A stretch of DNA of 64,000 nt from Rosettibacter sp037481715 (GTDB lineage: Bacteria; Bacteroidota; Ignavibacteria; Ignavibacteriales; Melioribacteraceae): assembly GCA_037481715.1 (NCBI GenBank), contig JBBFLD010000002.1:261112-325111 (forward strand), written 5' to 3'. Position numbers and translations under genes: made by a program. The notes under the pieces are model-generated. The model worked only from the letters and a program-made list of their open reading frames with translations, was not told the origin of the DNA and searched no databases. The first letter of the stretch is position 1; each line of letters begins with the position of its first letter. Shown piece after piece: positions 9,443 through 16,843 of this stretch.

Positions 9443-10204
9443 ATGAAAGCAGGATTAGTACAATTTTCACCAGCATGGGAAAATAAAGAAGAAAGTATTC
9501 AGAAAATTGAAAAATTATTAAATGAATTATCTGAAAATATTGATGTGTTAATTTTTCCGGAAATGACACTCACGGGTTTTACAATGCACAGTAATTTTTA
9601 TGCTGAAGAGATTGATGGAACTGGTATGAAATATTTTTTATCTCTGGCTTCTAAACTTAAAACAAATATTTTCTTTGGAATAATTGAAAAGAATAATAAT
9701 AAATTTTTTAATTCATTGGTTCACATAAGCAAAGAAGGATTGATAGCTGCATATTACAGAAAAATTCATCCTTTCTCGTATACAAAAGAAGATAAGTTCT
9801 ATGCTGGAGGGAATGAACCCGTTATAACAAAAATTAATCAAACAAAAATTGGATTGAGTATTTGTTACGATCTCCGATTTCCCGAACTCTTTAGATTATA
9901 TGCAAAACAAAAAGCAGAAATTATAATCAACATTGCTAACTGGCCAGTTGATAGAATTGAACATTGGAAATGTTTGCTTAAAGCAAGAGCAATTGAAAAT
10001 CAATGTTTCATGATTGGAGTAAATAGAATTGGTGAAGACCCATTTTGCAAATACAATGGCTTTAGTGCAGTATTCGACCCAATGGGAAATGAAATTATAA
10101 TTAATGAAAATGAAGAAAAAATTATAACATGTGAAATTGATTTAAACAAAGTAACTGAAGTAAGAACAACGCTGCCGTTTTTAAATGATATCAGATTAAT
10201 ATGA
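9443..10204 (+). CDS. Nitrilase-superfamily amidohydrolase (omega-amidase-like)
   Basis: A 253-residue carbon-nitrogen hydrolase. The Glu-Lys-Cys triad is visible at Glu40 (LIFPEMTLTGF), Lys107 (YYRKIHPFS) and Cys141 (GLSICYDLRFPELF). Length and motifs match the YafV/Nit2 omega-amidase group, which hydrolyses alpha-ketoglutaramate or alpha-ketosuccinamate to the keto acid and ammonia, a repair and nitrogen-salvage reaction. It is one of the few plus-strand genes and is transcribed alone, divergently from the Gate-domain gene. An upstream ATG at 9430 is in another frame and is ignored. Confidence 0.85.
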   Translation: MKAGLVQFSPAWENKEESIQKIEKLLNELSENIDVLIFPEMTLTGFTMHSNFYAEEIDGTGMKYFLSLASKLKTNIFFGIIEKNNNKFFNSLVHISKEGLIAAYYRKIHPFSYTKEDKFYAGGNEPVITKINQTKIGLSICYDLRFPELFRLYAKQKAEIIINIANWPVDRIEHWKCLLKARAIENQCFMIGVNRIGEDPFCKYNGFSAVFDPMGNEIIINENEEKIITCEIDLNKVTEVRTTLPFLNDIRLI

Positions 10205-10678
10205 TAAAGTAAGATTGGCATTGCAAATATTCTTTAATTTATAATCTTTGCTTGCTTGGTGTTTTTTGCGAATACTTGGCAACTTTGTATGTTAAAAGTA
10301 AAAATTGAAAAAAATTTTTCAAGGAAACTTAGAGTGGATATAAGTTTTTTTATAATTGATTAAATTCAGCATGAAAAAAGTCAAGGACTTCATTCTGAGG
10401 AGTCGCATTGGCGGAGGACGAAGAATCTCTAAAAATAATTTCACACAATGCCGTAAAGAATAAAAGACGCGAAGAAAAATCTGCGGCTTTGCGACTTTGC
10501 AAGAAATAAAAAATTATAAGATTGCTTTGTCCCTGTAATAGGGACTCGCAAAGACTTTTGTGGCTAACGAGAAATAAAAAATTTTACGATTTTGCGAACT
10601 GTGCGGTTTATTATTTATAGAACTGAATAATTATAAAAATTGGTAAGTACTGCTCATATAAATATTTATTCTGAATTC
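10205..10678. other. Intergenic region with a possible dispersed repeat
   Basis: No gene is visible in this 474-base convergent spacer. It holds a GC-richer segment at about 10386-10435 (CATTCTGAGGAGTCGC, then GACGAAGAATCTC). It also has two near-identical 22-base copies of AGAAATAAAAAATT-type sequence at 10502-10523 and 10570-10591. Between them lies a hairpin, GTCCC/GGGAC (10529-10533 and 10541-10545), extended by CTTTG/CAAAG. It looks like a relic of a dispersed intergenic repeat. Confidence 0.5.
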
Positions 10679-11950
10679 TCAATTCCATTTTGTCTCTTCT
10701 AACTTATGTGTGATTAATCTTATACCATTGCGATTAGTAATATAAAGCCAAATCCATTCTGTTAAAACGCTGTATCTATTTCTAAAACCAATTAAATACA
10801 GAATATGAACAAAAACCCACAAAAGCCATGCTGTAAGTCCACTGAATTTTAGAGTTCCAATTTGTGCAACTGCTCTTGCTTTTCCTATCGTTGCCATTAT
10901 TCCTTTATCAAAATATTTGAAAGGGCTTCTCTCATTAGATGGAATTTGTTTCTTTATAATTTTAGCAACATATTTACCTTGTTGAATTGCAACTGGAGCA
11001 ATAGCTGGCAATATTTTACCATTCTCTTCAAAATGAGCAGCATCCCCTATTACAAATACTTCAGGATAATTTTTTATTGAACAATCTTTCTCTACAATTA
11101 CTCGCCCACTTTTATCAAGTTCTACATTCAATGATTTAGTAAGAGGCTCGGCTGTATTACCTGCAGCCCAGATTACATTATATGTTTCAATTAATTTATC
11201 ATCTGCCTTCACACCATTTTTATTAACATCAGTTACTTTTGTATTAAGCAAAACTTTCACACCTAATTCTTGCAGTGACTGCATTGCAGAATAACTCAAA
11301 CTTTCATCCATTGCAGGTAGAATTCTATCTGCGGCTTCAATTAAAATAATTTTAGTCTTTGATGGATCAATTTTTCTAAAATCTTTCAACATTGTCTTTT
11401 TAGCAATTTCTGCAATAGCACCTGCAAGCTCTACACCTGTTGGTCCGCCACCAATTATTACGAAAGTTAAATATTTATTAATCTCTGATTCATCATTAAG
11501 CAATTCTGCTTTTTCAAAAGACAAAAGCATTTTTTCTCTAATGTAAAGTGCATCTGAAATTGTTTTCAAACCAGGAGCAAATTTAGCCCATTCATCTTTC
11601 CCAAAATATGAATGTTTTGAGCCCACAGCTAAAATCAAATAATCATATAAAAACTCTCTCAATAACTCTTGGTTTTTCTCGACACATACAAATACTTTTC
11701 TGTTTACGAGGTCAACTTTTTTTACTTCTGATAAAATTACAGTAACATTTTTTTGCTTACTTACAATAGACCTAATAGGAGCAGCAATATCTGCAGGCGA
11801 TAATGCAGCAGTTGCAACTTGATATAATAAAGGTTGAAATAAGTGATGATTGGTTTTATCGATCAATAATATTTCATAATCAGAATTCGTTAAAGATTTT
11901 GCAGCAGTTAAGCCGCCAAAACCAGCACCTATGATAATAACTTTTTTCAT
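10679..11950 (-). CDS. ndh: Type II NADH dehydrogenase
   Basis: A 423-residue FAD-dependent NADH:quinone oxidoreductase. The FAD motif GAGFGG is at residues 8-13 and the second nucleotide-binding motif, VIIGGGPTGVELAGAIAE, near 160. The FVIGDAAH segment contacts FAD. The C-terminal hydrophobic stretch AWLLWVFVHILYLIGFRNR is the usual membrane anchor of NDH-2. It oxidises NADH and reduces quinone at the inner face of the membrane without pumping protons. It is transcribed alone. Confidence 0.88.
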   Translation of the reverse strand: MKKVIIIGAGFGGLTAAKSLTNSDYEILLIDKTNHHLFQPLLYQVATAALSPADIAAPIRSIVSKQKNVTVILSEVKKVDLVNRKVFVCVEKNQELLREFLYDYLILAVGSKHSYFGKDEWAKFAPGLKTISDALYIREKMLLSFEKAELLNDESEINKYLTFVIIGGGPTGVELAGAIAEIAKKTMLKDFRKIDPSKTKIILIEAADRILPAMDESLSYSAMQSLQELGVKVLLNTKVTDVNKNGVKADDKLIETYNVIWAAGNTAEPLTKSLNVELDKSGRVIVEKDCSIKNYPEVFVIGDAAHFEENGKILPAIAPVAIQQGKYVAKIIKKQIPSNERSPFKYFDKGIMATIGKARAVAQIGTLKFSGLTAWLLWVFVHILYLIGFRNRYSVLTEWIWLYITNRNGIRLITHKLEETKWN

Positions 11951-12179
11951 AAATTTTATTGATAGATGTTTAATCTAAACTTCACTTTTTATTTTTACCC
12001 AAACACTTTAAAACTAAATCTACAAAGTAATTTTTATTAATCCAATGAAGTAATTGAAATGGAAAACATAGGATTTAAAAAACTTGTTATAATGATAATA
12101 TATACTATTTTATATTCATTATTTAAAAATCCGTATTATCAAAATATCACCTTAATGAATTTTATAATATTAATCCTCA

Positions 12180-12806
12180 TTATAAATCCCCGAGAACTTC
12201 CTTATATTCTTCTATAACTTTAGGAATATTATTAGATGACATTATAGAAGAAACAACAGCTACACCAAAAGCTCCTGCATCAAGGCATTCTTTTGCTTTC
12301 TCGGGGGATATACCTCCTATTGCAAAAACAGGTAATTTTATAGATGAAGTAATTTCTTGAAGCTTATCTAACCCTTGGGGGAGACCATAAGTTATTTTTG
12401 TTGGAGTTGAATAAATTGGTCCAAAGACAATAAAATCTGCCCCATCTGATTCAGCCTGATAAGCACTTCTTAACGAGTGTACACTAACACCAATTAAGCA
12501 CGATGGTAAATATTTTCTTACTATCTTAACAGACAATCCATTTTCCTTACAATGAATACCATCTGCATTTATTTTACTTACAATATCAATATTACTATTT
12601 ATAAAAAGTTTTGCATTTGCATTAGAAGTAATAGTATAAATTTGATTAGCCAATTTTAAGAGTTCATCATCTGATAGATCATTTTCCCGAAGTTGAACAG
12701 CTTTTAAACCAGATTTAACTGCTTGTTCAATTACATTTTGTAGCGATAAATTTGAACATAATTTTCTATTAGTTATAAGATATAATCTAAAATCAATCTT
12801 AAACAT
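12180..12806 (-). CDS. thiE: Thiamine-phosphate synthase
   Basis: A 208-residue TIM-barrel enzyme that joins HMP pyrophosphate to the thiazole phosphate carboxylate to give thiamine phosphate. Recognisable segments are QLRENDLSDDEL, DGIHCKENGLS, FIVFGPIYSTPTK and FAIGGISPEKAKECLDAGAFGVAVVSSI. The start overlaps the end of thiG by eight bases, so translation is probably coupled. TenI-type homologues look similar, but the operon position after thiG favours ThiE. It is the last gene of the TPP-riboswitch operon. Confidence 0.85.
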   Translation of the reverse strand: MFKIDFRLYLITNRKLCSNLSLQNVIEQAVKSGLKAVQLRENDLSDDELLKLANQIYTITSNANAKLFINSNIDIVSKINADGIHCKENGLSVKIVRKYLPSCLIGVSVHSLRSAYQAESDGADFIVFGPIYSTPTKITYGLPQGLDKLQEITSSIKLPVFAIGGISPEKAKECLDAGAFGVAVVSSIMSSNNIPKVIEEYKEVLGDL

Positions 12807-13578
12807 TTCTACCTACGATACCATGAATAGGACTAGAAGCAGTAGCATAAAGTTTCTTAGGAATACGACCAGCTTCAAAAGCTAAACGTCCAGCTTTAGC
12901 AGCATTGCACATAGCTTTAGCCATTTTGATTGGATGTTGTGCACAAGCTATTGCTGTATTTAATAGAACACCGTCTGCCCCAAGTTCAAATGCTATCGCA
13001 ACGTCTGATGCTGTTCCCACCCCTGCATCTATAATTAAAGGTAAATTAATCAATTCACGAATAATCTGAATATTATACGGATTACGAATACCCATTCCTG
13101 AACCAATAGGAGCTCCTAAAGGCATTATAGCTGCACAACCTAAATCTGCTAATTTACGACACGTTACAGGGTCATCATTACAATACGGAAGAACTATAAA
13201 ATCATCTTTTATTAATTGTTCTGCAGCCTTAAGTAATTCTGGTATATCAGGGAAAAGTGTTTCATCATCACCTATAACTTCTAATTTAATCCAGTTAGTT
13301 TTAAGTGCTTCTCTAGCAAGTTGTGCTGTCAAAATAGCTTCCTTTGCAGTATAACAACCAGCAGTATTAGGGATTATAAAAAAATTATTATCGACCAATA
13401 GTTGTATCAAATTTTCATTCGAAGGATTATTCAGATTAATACGCCTAATAGCAACAGTTACAATTTCTGTTTCACTTGCTTTTAATGCTTCTAACATAAT
13501 TTGAGGACTTGGATACTTTGCAGTACCAAGAATTAACCTCGATTTAAATTTTTTATTTGCAATTATTAATTCACTCAT
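12799..13578 (-). CDS. thiG: Thiazole synthase
   Basis: A 259-residue TIM-barrel enzyme that builds the thiazole phosphate ring from DXP, dehydroglycine and ThiS thiocarboxylate. The Schiff-base lysine is Lys98 in NWIKLEVIGDD. The phosphate-binding GVGTASDVAIAFELGADGVLLNTAIA region is intact. It sits between thiS and thiE, and thiO supplies the dehydroglycine, so the aerobic (ThiO) route is used here rather than ThiH. Confidence 0.92.
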   Translation of the reverse strand: MSELIIANKKFKSRLILGTAKYPSPQIMLEALKASETEIVTVAIRRINLNNPSNENLIQLLVDNNFFIIPNTAGCYTAKEAILTAQLAREALKTNWIKLEVIGDDETLFPDIPELLKAAEQLIKDDFIVLPYCNDDPVTCRKLADLGCAAIMPLGAPIGSGMGIRNPYNIQIIRELINLPLIIDAGVGTASDVAIAFELGADGVLLNTAIACAQHPIKMAKAMCNAAKAGRLAFEAGRIPKKLYATASSPIHGIVGRNV

Positions 13579-13608
13579 AATTTTATCCTAGTTTAATTAA
13601 AAGAATAT

Positions 13609-13824
13609 TTAACCACCCTGAACAGCATGGATTATTTCAATTACATCACCTGATTTTACTATAGGTTTATTCCAATCATCTTTTTTGATAACATTTTCAT
13701 TTACTGCTATTGCTATATGATTTAAATCATTTTTTACATTCAAATAAATTAGAATTTCTTCAAGTGAAATATTTTCATTTGTTGTATTTATTACTTTCTC
13801 TTCTCCATTAATAATTAGGTTCAT
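13609..13824 (-). CDS. thiS: Sulfur carrier protein ThiS
   Basis: A 71-residue ubiquitin-fold protein ending in HAVQGG; the C-terminal Gly-Gly is adenylated and thiocarboxylated to carry sulfur to ThiG. It lies 27 bases after thiO and 30 bases before thiG. No thiF appears in the window, so the adenylating enzyme must be encoded elsewhere. Confidence 0.9.
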   Translation of the reverse strand: MNLIINGEEKVINTTNENISLEEILIYLNVKNDLNHIAIAVNENVIKKDDWNKPIVKSGDVIEIIHAVQGG

Positions 13825-13851
13825 ATCAAATACCTTTCTTCAAATAATAAT

Positions 13852-14970
13852 TCAAAAAAATCTTGAAGGTTGAAATGGTTTTATATAATCAATAATTGTA
13901 TTAGTCATAATTAATTCTTTCATACCATAAGCAGTTATAGGTGTTAAAAGAATTCCATGACGATAGTGGCCTGTAGCATAATACAAATTTTCAATCTTTG
14001 ATTGACCTATTATAGGAGCATTATCACGGCTTCCAGGGCGCAAGCCTACACTTAATTCATTTATAGAAAGCTCATACACATATGGAACAGCTTCCCAAGC
14101 ACGTCTCAAAAGCCACATTATTTCTCCAGCAGTTGGATTAAGGTCAAAACCCTTCTCTTCACTCGATGCACCTACTAAAAGCCTTCCATCTGATTTAGGT
14201 GTAAGATAGACATCTGGAGCTCGTATTATATGAGTTAATTTGAATGAGCCATTCATATTTAATGAAATAATTTGTCCTTTTACTGGTCTAACAGGGGGAA
14301 GAATTTCTTCCGATAATCCCTCTATTTTTTTTGACCAGGACCCAGCAGCCAATATAACTTTACTATTGGATGTATCTATAAAAGAATTATTAACTTTAAT
14401 TCCAACAACTTTATTGTTATATAATTTTATTTCATCAACAAGTTTATTTTCATAAATATGCCCCTCTCGTTTTACAAATGCTATTTTTAATGCTTCAATT
14501 AAAGCGCGATTATCTATTTGAGCTTCATCAGGAATCCAGATTGCAGCAATAGTTTTTGGAGATAACATAGGTTCTATCTCACGTGCTTCTTCACCATCCA
14601 ACCAATAAACCGGAAATTGATTTTGAACATAAAAATTATAAAGACGCTGGATTCGTTCGACATCATCTCTATTAAAACCAATAATTAAAGTTCCGCATTT
14701 ATCAAGGTTCAAAGATATACCAGAATCTTCTTTTAATTCGTCAATAAATTTTGGGTAAAGATCAAGACTTTCCTTACAAAGCTCAAAAAGCTCTAATCCT
14801 TCAAAATACGATTCCGCATAAGGAGCCAGCATACCTGCAGCAACCCAACTGGCTGCTTTACCAGCTGTATTACTTTCGTATATTTCAACGTTTTTTCCAT
14901 TACGTACTAATTGCCAACCAACTGCTAATCCTATTATTCCTCCACCAACTATGTAAATTTTTTTTCCCAT
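13852..14970 (-). CDS. thiO: Glycine oxidase ThiO
   Basis: A 372-residue FAD-dependent amine oxidase of the DAO family. The FAD motif GGGIIGLAVGWQLVRNGKNVEIYE opens the protein, and SWVAAGMLAPYAE and VGLRPGSRDNAPIIG match ThiO. It oxidises glycine to the imine used by ThiG, which needs oxygen. It is the first gene of the operon, starting 22 bases after the riboswitch terminator. Confidence 0.88.
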   Translation of the reverse strand: MGKKIYIVGGGIIGLAVGWQLVRNGKNVEIYESNTAGKAASWVAAGMLAPYAESYFEGLELFELCKESLDLYPKFIDELKEDSGISLNLDKCGTLIIGFNRDDVERIQRLYNFYVQNQFPVYWLDGEEAREIEPMLSPKTIAAIWIPDEAQIDNRALIEALKIAFVKREGHIYENKLVDEIKLYNNKVVGIKVNNSFIDTSNSKVILAAGSWSKKIEGLSEEILPPVRPVKGQIISLNMNGSFKLTHIIRAPDVYLTPKSDGRLLVGASSEEKGFDLNPTAGEIMWLLRRAWEAVPYVYELSINELSVGLRPGSRDNAPIIGQSKIENLYYATGHYRHGILLTPITAYGMKELIMTNTIIDYIKPFQPSRFF

Positions 14971-14990
14971 TTTTTAGTTGCTATATTTAA

Positions 14991-15031
14991 TAAAAAAGCC
15001 GTTTCCTTTTAATCATCAAGGAAAACGGCTA
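14991..15031 (-). terminator. Riboswitch-controlled intrinsic terminator before thiO
   Basis: Read on the minus strand, AGCCGTTTTCCTT (15030-15018) pairs with AAGGAAACGGCT (15009-14998 region) around a short loop and is followed by a run of T. It lies directly after the TPP aptamer. Its 5' arm (CCGTTTTCC) can instead pair with GGAAAACGG in the 3' side of aptamer stem P1. Confidence 0.9.
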
Positions 15032-15042
15032 TAAAATATCTT

Positions 15043-15124
15043 TCCGTTTTCCTCCGCTGGTATTACCCAGTTCAGGTTCAAGGGTATAATCTCAGCTTGC
15101 ATTAATGCAAGCACCCCTAACGGA
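15043..15124 (-). promoter_or_regulatory. TPP riboswitch (THI element)
   Basis: Minus-strand sequence carries the conserved TPP aptamer blocks in order: AGGGGTGCTTGC, GCTGAGATTATACCCTTGAA, CCTGAACTGGGTAATACCAGC and GGAGG. P1 is formed by TTCCGTT and AACGGAA at the two ends. With TPP bound, P1 forms and the downstream terminator is free to fold. Without TPP, GGAAAACGG of the 3' P1 strand pairs with CCGTTTTCC of the terminator and allows read-through into thiOSGE. Confidence 0.95.
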
Positions 15125-15140
15125 AATAATTTTTATAATA

Positions 15141-15169
15141 AATTTATTGTATCTTAAAACTTTTGTCAA
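15141..15169 (-). promoter_or_regulatory. Sigma-70-type promoter for the thi operon
   Basis: On the minus strand TTGACA (complement of 15164-15169) is followed after 17 bases by TAAATT (complement of 15141-15146). A start about 8 bases further on would place the 5' end just ahead of the riboswitch. Confidence 0.65.
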
Positions 15170-15603
15170 ATATATTATTTATTTTATTAAAATAATTCCA
15201 TAGCCGGCCAAAATATTTTTCATAAAAAATTTACTCGTATGATTTTATAGTATGTAAATGATTTTGCAATAAATAAAATAACATATTCCTCTTTCCCCGA
15301 TGCATTCAGGTTAAGCAAGAGGATAAATCATAAATCAATAACATCACATAACATGAACTTGTAATACAAATGTTTGGAAATAATTGTGAGTCTTTGCTCA
15401 AATGTTGTTTTAATAATTTCATCCCTTCGGGATTTCAAGACTCATAAATAACCAAAAATCACGAAGGAACATGATTATAGAATCGAAGAAAATATTTTGA
15501 GCAACACCTAATATCGAGCATTATAAAAATTTCCCTGTGCTCTGCAAATATGAATTTAGAAATAATAAACACGAACTATTATACTTTATAGAATTACAAT
15601 TAA
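15170..15603. other. Intergenic region with nested inverted repeats
   Basis: No gene is seen. Inverted repeats occur: TGAGTCTT (15386-15393) with AAGACTCA (about 15439-15446); ATCCC-TTC-GGGAT (about 15421-15433) inside that pair; and TTGCTCAAA (15395-15403) with TTTGAGCAA (about 15495-15503). The arrangement suggests a structured transcript or a mobile-element relic at the end of the nitrate operon. No T-run terminator is evident. Confidence 0.45.
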
Positions 15604-15957
15604 TCATTCAACATCAATCCCAATATATACTTTGCCATTTTCTATTTTAACTGGGTATGTGTCAATCTTATAATATTCTCCATCAAGATTACACCCCGAG
15701 ATAAGAGAAAAATTTTTTTTATGAAACGGACAAGCTATTTTAGGTTCTCCATTTTTATCACCTATTATTCCCCTTGATAATGCTAATTGATTTTTATGAG
15801 GACATAAATTTTGTACTGCATACCATTCACCGCGAGAAGTGAAATTAAATACTGCTATTTGCTTATCCTCATATTTTATACATACACCGCCATTTTCCGG
15901 TACATCATCTACTGAGCAAGCATATATCCATACTTTTTTTTCAATTATATCTATCAT
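15604..15957 (-). CDS. nirD: Nitrite reductase small subunit, Rieske protein
   Basis: A 117-residue Rieske-type [2Fe-2S] protein with ligands Cys52 and His54 (LCPHKNQ) and Cys76 and His79 (CPFHKKNFSL). NirD partners NirB in NADH-dependent assimilatory nitrite reduction in the cytoplasm. It is the last gene of the nitrate operon, 63 bases after hemD. Confidence 0.88.
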   Translation of the reverse strand: MIDIIEKKVWIYACSVDDVPENGGVCIKYEDKQIAVFNFTSRGEWYAVQNLCPHKNQLALSRGIIGDKNGEPKIACPFHKKNFSLISGCNLDGEYYKIDTYPVKIENGKVYIGIDVE

Positions 15958-16020
15958 ATAAAGCTCCCTTACATTGTTAATTAATTCTTATTCTTATGAA
16001 ATTATGATAGTGTGTAAATT

Positions 16021-16824
16021 TTATTTGTTTTGAATAACTTCATTAATTGCATTTATGAGATACATTAATTTGGGCGGGCTGGATTCTTTGGTAACATTAA
16101 CTCCAAAATTTTTAAGTGCTGATGAACATACAGGTCCTATTGATACAATTAATGTTTTATTTAAATTTTCTTTTAATTTTTGAGTTCTGTTTAATCGATT
16201 AGCAACAGTAAATAAATTACTTACTTGCACTGCACTTGTGAATGCTACGACATCTATCTCATTATTTTCAAGTGCATCCATTAATCTAATCAATGGTTTT
16301 ATATCATGTGGTAAATCCCATTTGTAAGATGTAATTTCTGTAACATTCCCACCTTTTTGGACAATTGTTTTACTTAAAAAATCATTTTTATCTCCATAAT
16401 TTTGTATTACTACATTTTTACCTTTTAAATCGTATTTCATCAGCTCAATTATAACTTCTGATGTAGTAAATGGTTCTTTTGCATAATCTGTAGGTTGTAC
16501 TTTATAAGCTCTTAATGCAGCAGCAGGTTTATTACTTCTTACAATGATTTTTGCTTTCTTTAGATGATAGAAAAATTTATCATTCAATCCTAAGTTTTTC
16601 ACAGCTTCAAATAAAAACTTTACTCCAACACCTGTTTGAAATATAAAAATATCTGGGGGTATAAAATCCCATTTATTAATCACATTAATAAGCTCATTAG
16701 TATTAATATCAGGTACTTCAGAAATTGCCGGGGCTAAGAAAGGAATTCCCCCATTTTTTCTGATTAGATTTGATAGCTGTTCACTCGTTCTATTTTCTAA
16801 AATTGCAATTACTTTGTTTTCCAT
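16021..16824 (-). CDS. hemD: Uroporphyrinogen-III synthase
   Basis: A 267-residue HemD-family protein. The fold is recognised from an ENRTSEQLSNLIRKNGGIPFLAPAI start, the middle KNVVIQNYGDKNDFLSKTI segment and VVAFTSAVQVSNLF. HemD cyclises hydroxymethylbilane to uroporphyrinogen III, the shared precursor of heme and siroheme. Its place between nirB and nirD suggests extra supply for the siroheme of nitrite reductase. No siroheme synthase is seen in the window. Confidence 0.85.
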   Translation of the reverse strand: MENKVIAILENRTSEQLSNLIRKNGGIPFLAPAISEVPDINTNELINVINKWDFIPPDIFIFQTGVGVKFLFEAVKNLGLNDKFFYHLKKAKIIVRSNKPAAALRAYKVQPTDYAKEPFTTSEVIIELMKYDLKGKNVVIQNYGDKNDFLSKTIVQKGGNVTEITSYKWDLPHDIKPLIRLMDALENNEIDVVAFTSAVQVSNLFTVANRLNRTQKLKENLNKTLIVSIGPVCSSALKNFGVNVTKESSPPKLMYLINAINEVIQNK

Positions 16825-16843
16825 AATAATTCCTCAATAAAAA

